DNA of 64,000 nucleotides from a virus. A model generated the notes under the pieces. The model was not told where the DNA came from. It made no database searches and saw only the letters and a list, made by a program, of their open reading frames with translations. Numbering within the stretch: the first letter of the stretch is position 1; each line of letters opens with the position of its first letter. The stretch spans positions 19,175 through 83,174 of IMG/VR virus record IMGVR_UViG_3300042894_004439; one strand, written 5' to 3'. The position numbers and the translations under genes are program-made. Positions 51,234 through 58,202 of the stretch are shown piece after piece.

Positions 51234-51889
51234 TAACAGACGAATTTAAAAGCAGTTGGGATTTTACAAAGAGTTACAGTACATATCATTTTGACAGCGT
51301 CAAAATAGATCGATTTGAAGATGTGATTGCACATCTAGGACATATTGAACCCACATGGCAAGCTGATCTTGAAGACATTGTTGCTAACTCAAACCCAGCC
51401 ACTTGGGAAACTCGCGGTTACAAAGGTGAAGGTATTCCTCCTCCGCGTGAAGATTTGTTGGCAGAAGAATATGATATTGAACGGGTAGGCGCTGATCCCA
51501 AAATGATCATCACCCATATCAATTGGCGTATTCCCGATTCGTTGCAAGCAATTACTGCGGCATTTGGCCTAGATGATTGCATGGAACGCATACACGTACA
51601 GCAACCTGGAGAAGTGTGGAACCTACACATAGATAAACTGCAGAAATGGTGCCCTGAAGATCCGTCAAAGATAGGACGTTATTTTGTACAATTAACAGAC
51701 TGGCAACCTGGGCAGTTCTGGGAGTATGGTAATTATCACTGGAACCAATGGCGTGCCGGCGATGTCAGCACATTTGACTGGGCCAACATGCCACACTCTA
51801 CAGCCAATGCTGGCCATTATCCCAGAGTTACATTCCAGTTAACTGGTGTTATTACAGAAAAGACTAAAGCATTTTTAGCCACACTATGA
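51230..51889 (+). CDS. 2OG-Fe(II) oxygenase-like protein
   Basis: 219 residues. Double-stranded beta-helix with iron ligands H133 and D135 (WNLHIDK) and H189 (MPHSTAN), plus a 2-oxoglutarate-type Arg at about 199 (PRVTFQL). The segment QFWEYGNYHWNQW lies between. The family hydroxylates side chains or small molecules. It sits between two sulfotransferase-like genes with four-base overlaps, suggesting that it acts on the same product. Confidence 0.72.
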   Translation: MITDEFKSSWDFTKSYSTYHFDSVKIDRFEDVIAHLGHIEPTWQADLEDIVANSNPATWETRGYKGEGIPPPREDLLAEEYDIERVGADPKMIITHINWRIPDSLQAITAAFGLDDCMERIHVQQPGEVWNLHIDKLQKWCPEDPSKIGRYFVQLTDWQPGQFWEYGNYHWNQWRAGDVSTFDWANMPHSTANAGHYPRVTFQLTGVITEKTKAFLATL

Positions 51890-52512
51890 AAACTCTATTA
51901 ATCATTACTGGTCCGCAAGGGTCTGGTAATCATTTATGGTCAAAAATCTTTGCGCTACACCCAGATGTGTATGGCTGGCACACCCTGTTACATGAATACT
52001 GGATAGGGCATGATCAAGAACCTTTTGCAGATTGTTGGGCTGATCCCGACGAGTTAAAAGAATTTGACTGGGGTGAATGCAAGTACTTTGTCACAAGTGT
52101 AAGTACTCCGTACATGCTCAACGGTGAACGTACCATACCCAACATTGTGCGTTTTGCTGCCACAGCCCTGGGACTGGGCATACGGGTAAAAATTGCCATC
52201 ATTGGACGTGATCGTAATATATTACAGTATCAAGAGACTCGTGTACGTGGAGAACCCACATTCGATATAGCACTAGCAGAATATGAAAAATTAACAACAT
52301 GGAATCCTGTATTCTTAAGTTATGAATTGTTGCATCTTTATGGTGATCTTTATCTACAACAGCTATCTGATCAATTGGAGTTCCCTATTGATTATTCTAG
52401 TCCCCAACTGGAAAATATTTTACAGGATGATACAAACAGTAAGTACTTTCAACCAGTGACACATCATCCTACAGATGATTTAGCACGACATACTTCAAGG
52501 AAATGGCGATGA
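51886..52512 (+). CDS. P-loop sulfotransferase-like protein
   Basis: 208 residues. LLIITGPQGSGNHLWSKIFAL is the P-loop-like start; a strand with VKIAIIGRDRNILQYQETRV follows, placed like the 3'-phosphate-binding Arg region. The fold fits the sulfotransferase/kinase-like P-loop group. It overlaps the following kinase-nucleotidyltransferase by 10 bases. Confidence 0.6.
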   Translation: MKTLLIITGPQGSGNHLWSKIFALHPDVYGWHTLLHEYWIGHDQEPFADCWADPDELKEFDWGECKYFVTSVSTPYMLNGERTIPNIVRFAATALGLGIRVKIAIIGRDRNILQYQETRVRGEPTFDIALAEYEKLTTWNPVFLSYELLHLYGDLYLQQLSDQLEFPIDYSSPQLENILQDDTNSKYFQPVTHHPTDDLARHTSRKWR

Positions 52513-53306
52513 CAGCACAACGTATATTAATCATGGGCTTGCCCGGCGCAGGCAAAACATATCTAGCACAGCACATATTAGACCACTTGCAGGCAGAACG
52601 CAAACGTGTGCATTGGCTCAATGCCGACGATGTGCGTAAAGAATACAACGACTGGGACTTTACTGAAGCAGGCCGTATTCGACAGAGTGTGCGTATGCGT
52701 ACACTAGCAGATTCATTCACTGACGTAGACTACGTAATCTGTGACTTTGTTGCACCACTGGTAGAAATGCGCAACAACTTCAAAGCAGACTGGTGTGTGT
52801 GGGTTGACACCATTGACAAAGGTCGTTTTGAAGATACCAACCGAGCGTTTATTCCTCCAGAAGTTTATGACTTCCGTATTACAGAACAAAAGTCAGAGAA
52901 ATGGGGTGAATTCATCGCCGCACACATATTAGATAATAGACGCCGTCCTGTGTTTGATTGGCAACGAGAAACTGTACAGATGCTGGGCCGTTGGCAACCG
53001 TGGCATGCCGGTCATCGTGCGCTGTTTGAACGTGCTATCGCTAAAACTGGACAAGTGGTTATTCAAATACGTGACTGTCAGGGATGGCAAGGTAGTAACC
53101 CGTTTGAAATAGACAAAGTCAAATCATTTATCAAACGTGATTTGGACATGCTATATCAAGGTCAATATGAAATTCAAGTTGTGCCCAACATTGTTAATAT
53201 CACTTACGGTCGAGATGTGGGTTATAAGATTGAACAAGAATCATTTGACGAAAAAACTCATGCTATCAGCGCCACTGAAATTAGAAAACAAATGGGACTC
53301 AAATAA
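52503..53306 (+). CDS. CysC-like kinase fused to nucleotidyltransferase
   Basis: 267 residues, two domains. Residues 8-130: P-loop kinase with GLPGAGKT (12-19) and NADDVR (40-45), in the place of the DGDNVR element of adenylylsulfate (APS) kinase; the lid may be the R108...R114 region. Residues 155-267: nucleotidyltransferase with GRWQPWHAGH (HxGH at 168-171) and ISATEIR (255-261). APS kinase makes PAPS, the sulfotransferase donor, which fits its neighbours; however the second domain looks more like NMN or cytidylyl transferases than ATP sulfurylase. Last gene of the operon. Confidence 0.75.
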   Translation: MAMTAQRILIMGLPGAGKTYLAQHILDHLQAERKRVHWLNADDVRKEYNDWDFTEAGRIRQSVRMRTLADSFTDVDYVICDFVAPLVEMRNNFKADWCVWVDTIDKGRFEDTNRAFIPPEVYDFRITEQKSEKWGEFIAAHILDNRRRPVFDWQRETVQMLGRWQPWHAGHRALFERAIAKTGQVVIQIRDCQGWQGSNPFEIDKVKSFIKRDLDMLYQGQYEIQVVPNIVNITYGRDVGYKIEQESFDEKTHAISATEIRKQMGLK

Positions 53307-53321
53307 AGAAACTTTTAATTA

Positions 53322-53351
53322 TTGTTTTTTACTTTCAGAAAATAATATAAT
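53322..53351 (+). promoter_or_regulatory. Sigma-70 promoter
   Basis: TTGTTT (53322-53327), 18-base spacer, TATAAT (53346-53351). The ATG follows after six bases. Confidence 0.55.
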
Positions 53352-53357
53352 CATCTA

Positions 53358-54260
53358 ATGACCGAATTAATAAAGCCTTGTGAGTCTATTCTTAACTCAA
53401 CAAGAATTATATTAAGAGCCAATGAAAACTGTTTGTTTTCTGGCATAGATTCTGCGGAAGCTAATTCTACATTGGCCTTTAAAGAAAAAAAACATTTTCG
53501 AAATTACCCACATCCAATAGAGTATCATTATAACAGCCGTGGATTTAGAGATCAGGAATGGCCAGACACTATGATAGAATTACAAAATTCAATTTGGTGC
53601 ATAGGTGATAGTTTTACTGCTGGAGTAGGTTTACCATTTACGCATACATGGCCACAGGTACTACAACAAACAACAGATCAACGAACTATTAATGTAAGTT
53701 TAGATGGCGCTAGTAATAACTGGATTGCAAGACACACTTGTGCAATTATCAATGAAATTGCTCCTCGGAATTTAATAGTGCAGTGGAGTTATTCGCACCG
53801 CCGAGAAGCTGATATCAAAGTGGCATTAGATCCAATATGGAGAGAATTTTATAATGCTATAAAAGGCACTGATTGGCCACCTTGTGAATCATTTGATTTG
53901 TTTAATACATTGCCCATTAATATACAAATTGATCTACGCAATGATCCGCGGTTTAACTCGTGGCACAAGGAATTTGATCTAGAAACGCCGCGTAGAATAT
54001 ATGAAGTTGATTCAACTCCCGAAGAAAACATTGCAAATACACAAGCGGCAATTGATGCAATCTGTTCTACTTCCACAACCACCAATATTATACACACGTT
54101 TATACCAAATTGGCACAACACCAACAAGTATCAATTGAACTTTCACGGGTATCCTGTGATCGAAAATTTTCCTGTTTTAGACTTAGGACGCGACTATTTT
54201 CACTATGATATTACAACTGCTACTAATTTAGCAAATCAATTAGTAGGATTACTATTATAA
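53358..54260 (+). CDS. SGNH-family hydrolase
   Basis: 300 residues. An N-terminal NSRGFRDQEWP module precedes block I WCIGDSFTAGVGLPF, a plan common in bacterial surface-polysaccharide acyl esterases. Then SLDGASNNWIARH (block II/III) and WSYSHRREAD. The C-terminal block is less clear (DYFHYD). Possibly leaderless, as the -10 box lies six bases before the ATG. Convergent with the gene at 54263. Confidence 0.72.
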   Translation: MTELIKPCESILNSTRIILRANENCLFSGIDSAEANSTLAFKEKKHFRNYPHPIEYHYNSRGFRDQEWPDTMIELQNSIWCIGDSFTAGVGLPFTHTWPQVLQQTTDQRTINVSLDGASNNWIARHTCAIINEIAPRNLIVQWSYSHRREADIKVALDPIWREFYNAIKGTDWPPCESFDLFNTLPINIQIDLRNDPRFNSWHKEFDLETPRRIYEVDSTPEENIANTQAAIDAICSTSTTTNIIHTFIPNWHNTNKYQLNFHGYPVIENFPVLDLGRDYFHYDITTATNLANQLVGLLL

Positions 54261-54262
54261 TA

Positions 54263-55387
54263 CTAGTCATTGATCCAAACTAGGTCACTCAGTGCCAACT
54301 GTTTTTTTGGAATATCATTATAGGTTATTAACGATTTATTTGCAGACTCAGCAGACGTCCAGTTAGTGTGTTCTAATTGTGCAGCCTGTGTCAATGTTTC
54401 TGGATGATATGATATTGCATATGACGGTTGATTGATGCCAACCCATTTGTTATAATTCAACAAACATTGATCTATATTAGTAATGAGGTCAGCTTTTTCT
54501 TTAAGCGTATGTAATTTTATTGGAATTCCAGACATTACAATACCATCATCTTGCAGATCTTGAATGAATATTCTGCACTGGGTATAATCATCTATGTTTA
54601 ATTTGATAAATGATTTTTCTTCATCACTGAATTCATGATTAAATGGTATTAAACTTAACAAATAATGTACACGATTCCAATCATGCCAATTAATGTTAAA
54701 TCTATCTTGCCATGTTAATAAATTTTTTTTATCTTTAAATACATTTAAATTCAAAATAAATTTTTCAATTTCAGGCAAATCTCTTTCATATTCAAAATAA
54801 CTATTCACATTAAAGTGACGATCAACCCAGTCAAGATATTCGTGATAGTGTAGTAAATATTTTTCCATAACATCGTTTTGAACATGTATTTTGTTTTCAT
54901 GAATATTTTTAAATATTTCATATTTTTGTTCAACTGAGTATACATTTAGATTTTTTGACTCTCCAGCAATGGCCCAACTCATTGCATGCTCAAACAAATT
55001 TTTTCTACGACAAGATATAATGTGAAAATTATCATTTAAATATTGATAAAATGCCAATTGGTCATTTAATGAATCATTTCGGTTTTTAATATGATAGTGT
55101 GCCAATCTTGCAGTGACGTCATGTTTACAATTTTCTAATAGATTAACAATAGTTTCTAAGCTTTGAAAGTATCCCCATCCTGCTTGCGGCCGGGCTTCCA
55201 TGGACTGTTTTTTGCCTAGCACAGTTTGATTAAATTTTGTATTATGATACGGTATTAGCCCGTTGGTTAACTCATGCAAATTAATAGTCAACGGATTGTA
55301 GTTTTCGTTGATATTTGCATAAACTGTAACTAGTCGTTGTAACAGCGTGCTGCCCACTCGATCCGGAGTTAAAATTAAAACATTCAT
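54263..55387 (-). CDS. Sulfotransferase-like protein
   Basis: 374 residues from the ATG at 55387; longer readings would enter the divergent promoter region. VLILTPDRVGSTLLQRLVTV is the phosphosulfate-loop region (TPxRVGSTLLQR type, known from phage sulfotransferases). A later FHIISCRRKNLFEHAMSWAI corresponds to the 3'-phosphate site R-x7-S. This is the best match to true sulfotransferases among the seven such proteins in the window. A+T-rich. Confidence 0.7.
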   Translation of the reverse strand: MNVLILTPDRVGSTLLQRLVTVYANINENYNPLTINLHELTNGLIPYHNTKFNQTVLGKKQSMEARPQAGWGYFQSLETIVNLLENCKHDVTARLAHYHIKNRNDSLNDQLAFYQYLNDNFHIISCRRKNLFEHAMSWAIAGESKNLNVYSVEQKYEIFKNIHENKIHVQNDVMEKYLLHYHEYLDWVDRHFNVNSYFEYERDLPEIEKFILNLNVFKDKKNLLTWQDRFNINWHDWNRVHYLLSLIPFNHEFSDEEKSFIKLNIDDYTQCRIFIQDLQDDGIVMSGIPIKLHTLKEKADLITNIDQCLLNYNKWVGINQPSYAISYHPETLTQAAQLEHTNWTSAESANKSLITYNDIPKKQLALSDLVWIND

Positions 55388-55407
55388 AGTTTTACTTATA
55401 GACAGAA

Positions 55408-55413
55408 TAAATA
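55408..55413 (+). promoter_or_regulatory. T4-late-type promoter element
   Basis: AATAAATACTTG upstream of the lysis module; an AAAGGA site follows at 55428 before the small ORF at 55439. Confidence 0.5.
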
Positions 55414-55438
55414 CTTGTCTAAGAATCAAAGGAATGAC

Positions 55439-55495
55439 ATGGCAATAACTCAACAATACACGCAGATACTGCCTTGTTATATTCCAGGAATATAA
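55439..55495 (+). CDS. 18-residue peptide upstream of spanins
   Basis: ATG 55439 follows AAAGGA and opens an 18-codon frame (MAITQQYTQILPCYIPGI) that ends one base before the i-spanin ATG. Possible leader peptide or remnant of a structural gene start. Low support. Confidence 0.3.
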   Translation: MAITQQYTQILPCYIPGI

Positions 55496-55496
55496 C

Positions 55497-56120
55497 ATGA
55501 GCCAACTTACTTGGATGTTTAGTTTAATTCCAGACGGCATTTTTGTACTTTGTACCTATGCAATATTTGCACTGGGTTTGCTGTTGTACATTGCTTCAAA
55601 ACTGGTGCAATGGATTCCTATAATGATGCAATATCGCATACCTGCAGAACTTGTGGGTGTGTTGTGCTTGTGCGTTGGGGCTTATTTCTTTGGCTGGCGC
55701 GGCAATGAAGAGAAATGGCTAGATCGTATTAAAGAGCTTGAAGAAAAGGTTCAGATCGCCGAAGCTAAGAGCCGTGAAGTCAATACCGTAATTGAAACCA
55801 AATTTGTTACTAAGATCAAAGTTGTAAAGGAAACAGTATATGCAAACCGAGAAATCATTCGTGAAGTTGCTGGGGCTCAGCTTGATAGTCAGTGTACTTT
55901 GCCTCGGTCTACAGTCGTGCTCCACGACAGTGCCAGTCGTAATGAAGTGGCCCGAGGTCCCGACAGTGTTGATGGAACCCCCTCGGGAGTTGAAGCCCAT
56001 CGACTCCTTGAAGCCGTCATTGACAACTACGGAAGCTGCCACGAAAACATTGAAAAATTAAAAGCCTGGCAAGAATGGTATCGAACACAAAAACAAATAT
56101 TTGAAGGAGTGAGTAAATGA
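55497..56120 (+). CDS. i-spanin-like membrane protein (Rz-type)
   Basis: 207 residues. Two N-terminal hydrophobic helices (about 13-35 and 50-66), then a long charged coiled coil (ELEEKVQIAEAKSREVNTV...) and a C-terminal helical region with two Cys. It lies directly before the endolysin and contains a lipoprotein gene in another frame, the arrangement of Rz/Rz1 spanins that fuse inner and outer membranes. Two helices rather than one is unusual for an i-spanin. Overlaps the endolysin by four bases. Confidence 0.7.
   Translation: MSQLTWMFSLIPDGIFVLCTYAIFALGLLLYIASKLVQWIPIMMQYRIPAELVGVLCLCVGAYFFGWRGNEEKWLDRIKELEEKVQIAEAKSREVNTVIETKFVTKIKVVKETVYANREIIREVAGAQLDSQCTLPRSTVVLHDSASRNEVARGPDSVDGTPSGVEAHRLLEAVIDNYGSCHENIEKLKAWQEWYRTQKQIFEGVSK
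55840..56061 (+). CDS. Embedded o-spanin-like lipoprotein (Rz1-type)
   Basis: 73 residues entirely inside the i-spanin gene in the +1 frame. A basic start, hydrophobic helix (VKLLGLSLIVSVLCLGL) and lipobox-type LQSC (Cys about 27) are followed by a Pro-rich segment (VPVVMKWPEVPTVLMEPP), as in Rz1 lipoproteins. Position relative to the i-spanin and endolysin fits. A gene finder would normally discard it as an overlap. Confidence 0.7.
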   Translation: MQTEKSFVKLLGLSLIVSVLCLGLQSCSTTVPVVMKWPEVPTVLMEPPRELKPIDSLKPSLTTTEAATKTLKN

Positions 56121-56734
56121 GTACAATATTGACCCGAGAGCAACTGAAACAGATGGTCAAAAATCCCCATATTGATCACTGGTATGATGCACTGGAGCAG
56201 TTGCTAGATGATTATGAAATCAACACGCCACAACGTGTGGCGGCGTTCATAGCACAATGCGCACATGAGTCGGGCAACTTTGCGTTCATCAAAGAAAATC
56301 TCAACTACAAAGCAGCCAGCTTGAGAAAAGTTTTCCCTAAGTATTTCCCTACAGACGCACTTGCGGCACAGTATGCCAACAAGCCTGAAATGATTGCCAA
56401 CAGAGTGTATGCCAAGCGCATGGGCAACGGTCCTGAAGAATCCGGAGATGGCTGGAAGTACTGCGGTCGTGGACTTATTCAATTAACAGGCAAAGACAAC
56501 TACACATTCTTTGCTGGCAGTTTGGGCATTGAAGAAGAAGAAGCTGCCGAATACCTGGCCACATTTGAAGGTGCTTGTCAAAGTGCCTGTTGGTTCTGGG
56601 AACAAAACAATCTAAATCGCTTTGCTGACGCAGGCGATATTCGAGGGCTCACCCGAGCAATCAATGGTGGTTATATTGGTCTAGAAGATCGTATCAAACA
56701 CTATGAGCATGCATTACATGTAATGGGAGTATAA
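56117..56734 (+). CDS. GH19 chitinase-like endolysin
   Basis: 205 residues. QCAHESGNFAFIKENLNY places catalytic-type Glu at 51 and 60; GWKYCGRGLIQLTGKDNY and ACQSACWFWEQNNLN follow, and the end RGLTRAINGGYIGLEDR is typical of the GH19 lysozyme-like family. It would cut peptidoglycan after holin and spanin action. No signal peptide, so it needs the holin. Confidence 0.88.
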   Translation: MSTILTREQLKQMVKNPHIDHWYDALEQLLDDYEINTPQRVAAFIAQCAHESGNFAFIKENLNYKAASLRKVFPKYFPTDALAAQYANKPEMIANRVYAKRMGNGPEESGDGWKYCGRGLIQLTGKDNYTFFAGSLGIEEEEAAEYLATFEGACQSACWFWEQNNLNRFADAGDIRGLTRAINGGYIGLEDRIKHYEHALHVMGV

Positions 56735-56737
56735 ATC

Positions 56738-56857
56738 ATGTTAGAAACACTATTTTGGTTAGCATTAGGTGCATTTGTTGGATGGAATTTTCCTCAACCT
56801 GAATTTGCAAAACGTATACAAGCCCGTGTGATGGCTGTGTTTCGAAAGGATCAATAA
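56738..56857 (+). CDS. 39-residue membrane peptide
   Basis: Starts three bases after the endolysin. N-terminal hydrophobic helix (LETLFWLALGAFVGWNF) and a basic tail (RIQARVMAVFRKDQ). Placed within the lysis module, so it could be an antiholin or accessory peptide. One base separates its stop from the next ATG. Confidence 0.5.
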   Translation: MLETLFWLALGAFVGWNFPQPEFAKRIQARVMAVFRKDQ

Positions 56858-56858
56858 A

Positions 56859-57401
56859 ATGGCAGAACAACAAGAAACTAAGCCACTGTCACGATCGGAA
56901 CGTGAAGCACAGATCAAAGACAAAGCCGGACTGGTCATTGTATTCATGGCGTTGTTTTTAGCGGCCAACACATACATTGCCAATGGCTTTTCAAGCACAG
57001 CACAAACCAATCTGTTGCAGGCCAGCAACACCTACGGATTTTATCAAAGCAAAAGTATCAAGCAAACTCTTGCTGAAGGTCAGTTGGAAGAAGCCCGGAA
57101 GGGCGTGGATAAAGACCGTGTTGCCAAGCTAGAAGCCAAGATTGCCCGCTACGAAAGCGAACCTGAGACAGGCGAGGGCAAGAAGGAATTACTGGCCAAA
57201 GCACGAGCACAAGAAACCGCACGTGAAGCAGCCAGGGCACATGGTCCATGGCTCACATTCTCAGGCATGCTGTTCCAGCTTGCTATTGTATTGCTGTCAG
57301 CAAGTATTTTAGCAGTCAACACCAAGATGTACAAGGCCAGTTTAGGCGTGGGTGCGATAGGTTTAATACTGATGGCCCAGGGCTATTGGTTATGGTTTTA
57401 A
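56859..57401 (+). CDS. DUF4337-like membrane protein
   Basis: 180 residues. A transmembrane helix near 24-45 (VIVFMALFLAANTYIAN), then NTYGFYQSKSIKQTLAEGQ, a charged coiled coil, and two C-terminal helices (LAIVLLSASILAV; GAIGLILMAQGYWL). This layout matches the DUF4337 family of bacteria. Its function is not known. It lies between lysis genes. Confidence 0.7.
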   Translation: MAEQQETKPLSRSEREAQIKDKAGLVIVFMALFLAANTYIANGFSSTAQTNLLQASNTYGFYQSKSIKQTLAEGQLEEARKGVDKDRVAKLEAKIARYESEPETGEGKKELLAKARAQETAREAARAHGPWLTFSGMLFQLAIVLLSASILAVNTKMYKASLGVGAIGLILMAQGYWLWF

Positions 57402-57416
57402 TAACAAGGATTTAGT

Positions 57417-57935
57417 ATGACAGCAAAAATGAGTGAGAGTGAAAAGAAAAAAGAAGATTGGATGAATTCAAAATGGCGTCCTATGATGGGCTGGACCTAT
57501 ATGATCACCTGTATATTTGATTTTGTAGTGGCACCAATTCTTTGGAGTTTGACACAGAGTTTATTTCACGGCAGTGTACAAACCCAATGGCAGCCGTTGA
57601 CTCTGCAAGGCGCTGGGCTGTATCACATCGCTATGGGTGCTGTGTTGGGTATTGCAGCCTACGGTCGTACACAAGAAAAACTCGGCGGAGCCAACAATGG
57701 CGGAATCAATCTACCACCAAATGCTGGAACAACATATGTGCCCCCAACTGCGGCAGTACAAACCATGCCCGGTGCATTTGGTACACCAACGGCAACAACA
57801 GTCACACAATCCTGGGGCAGTCCAGTCTCACCAGCACCTGGCTGGGGAACAACCAACATCGGATCCAGTGGTGTAACCACTGGCTTTGGAGGCAAACTTG
57901 CTCCTCCACAACCTGACTTTTATCCAGAAAGATAA
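57417..57935 (+). CDS. Holin (3-TM type)
   Basis: 172 residues. KWRPMMGWTYMITCIFDFVV, then VAPILWSL and LQGAGLYHIAMGAVLGIAAY give the 'RPxxxWxY...DF...P' pattern of the 3-TM holin family first seen in gene transfer agents. A Pro/Thr/Gly-rich C-terminal tail of about 80 residues is unusual for a holin. It makes the inner-membrane holes that release the endolysin. Confidence 0.78.
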   Translation: MTAKMSESEKKKEDWMNSKWRPMMGWTYMITCIFDFVVAPILWSLTQSLFHGSVQTQWQPLTLQGAGLYHIAMGAVLGIAAYGRTQEKLGGANNGGINLPPNAGTTYVPPTAAVQTMPGAFGTPTATTVTQSWGSPVSPAPGWGTTNIGSSGVTTGFGGKLAPPQPDFYPER

Positions 57936-57937
57936 CT

Positions 57938-58153
57938 ATGAAAAAACTATTAATTGCACTATCATTGGCAATGGCTGGTCAATTTGTCCAGGCAGATACA
58001 CCGCCAAGGGAAACCAAAAAGATCTGTGTTGATGTCAAAGACAAAGAAGGTAAAGAAGTCATAGACCCAAAAACCAAAAAAGTCAAACAGAACTGCAAAG
58101 AAGTCAAGCAACACAAAAAACTTGAAGGTACAGATGTACCTGTGAAGAAGTAA
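57938..58153 (+). CDS. Small Lys-rich periplasmic protein
   Basis: 71 residues: signal peptide (LLIALSLAMAGQFVQA) followed by a Lys/Asp/Glu-rich mature part with two Cys (KICVDVKD, KQNCKEV). Last gene of the lysis operon, before the terminator at 58168. Similar in style to the secreted protein at 16.4 kb. Function unknown. Confidence 0.6.
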   Translation: MKKLLIALSLAMAGQFVQADTPPRETKKICVDVKDKEGKEVIDPKTKKVKQNCKEVKQHKKLEGTDVPVKK

Positions 58154-58182
58154 TTGACCACTGCACTAAAATCCTGTATAAT
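58154..58182 (+). promoter_or_regulatory. Sigma-70 promoter overlapping a terminator
   Basis: TTGACC (58154-58159), 17-base spacer, TATAAT (58177-58182), which lies within the hairpin that ends the lysis operon. Confidence 0.85.
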
Positions 58183-58202
58183 TATGTGTACAGGATTTTT
58201 TT
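58168..58202 (+). terminator. Terminator interleaved with the dnaJ promoter
   Basis: AAAATCCTGTA (58168-58178) and TACAGGATTT (58189-58198) form the stem, with a T run ending two bases before the dnaJ ATG. Transcripts from the promoter start near the right arm, which also supplies AGGA as ribosome binding site. Confidence 0.78.

Noticed and set aside
52503-53306. Complete PAPS synthase
   Set aside because: The second domain has the short HxGH/ISATEIR motifs of NMN- or cytidylyl-type transferases, not the longer ATP sulfurylase fold.
55719-56042. 107-residue minus-strand frame inside the spanin locus
   Set aside because: Antisense of the i-spanin/o-spanin overlap, with no signal or lipobox; the plus-strand embedded lipoprotein explains the region.
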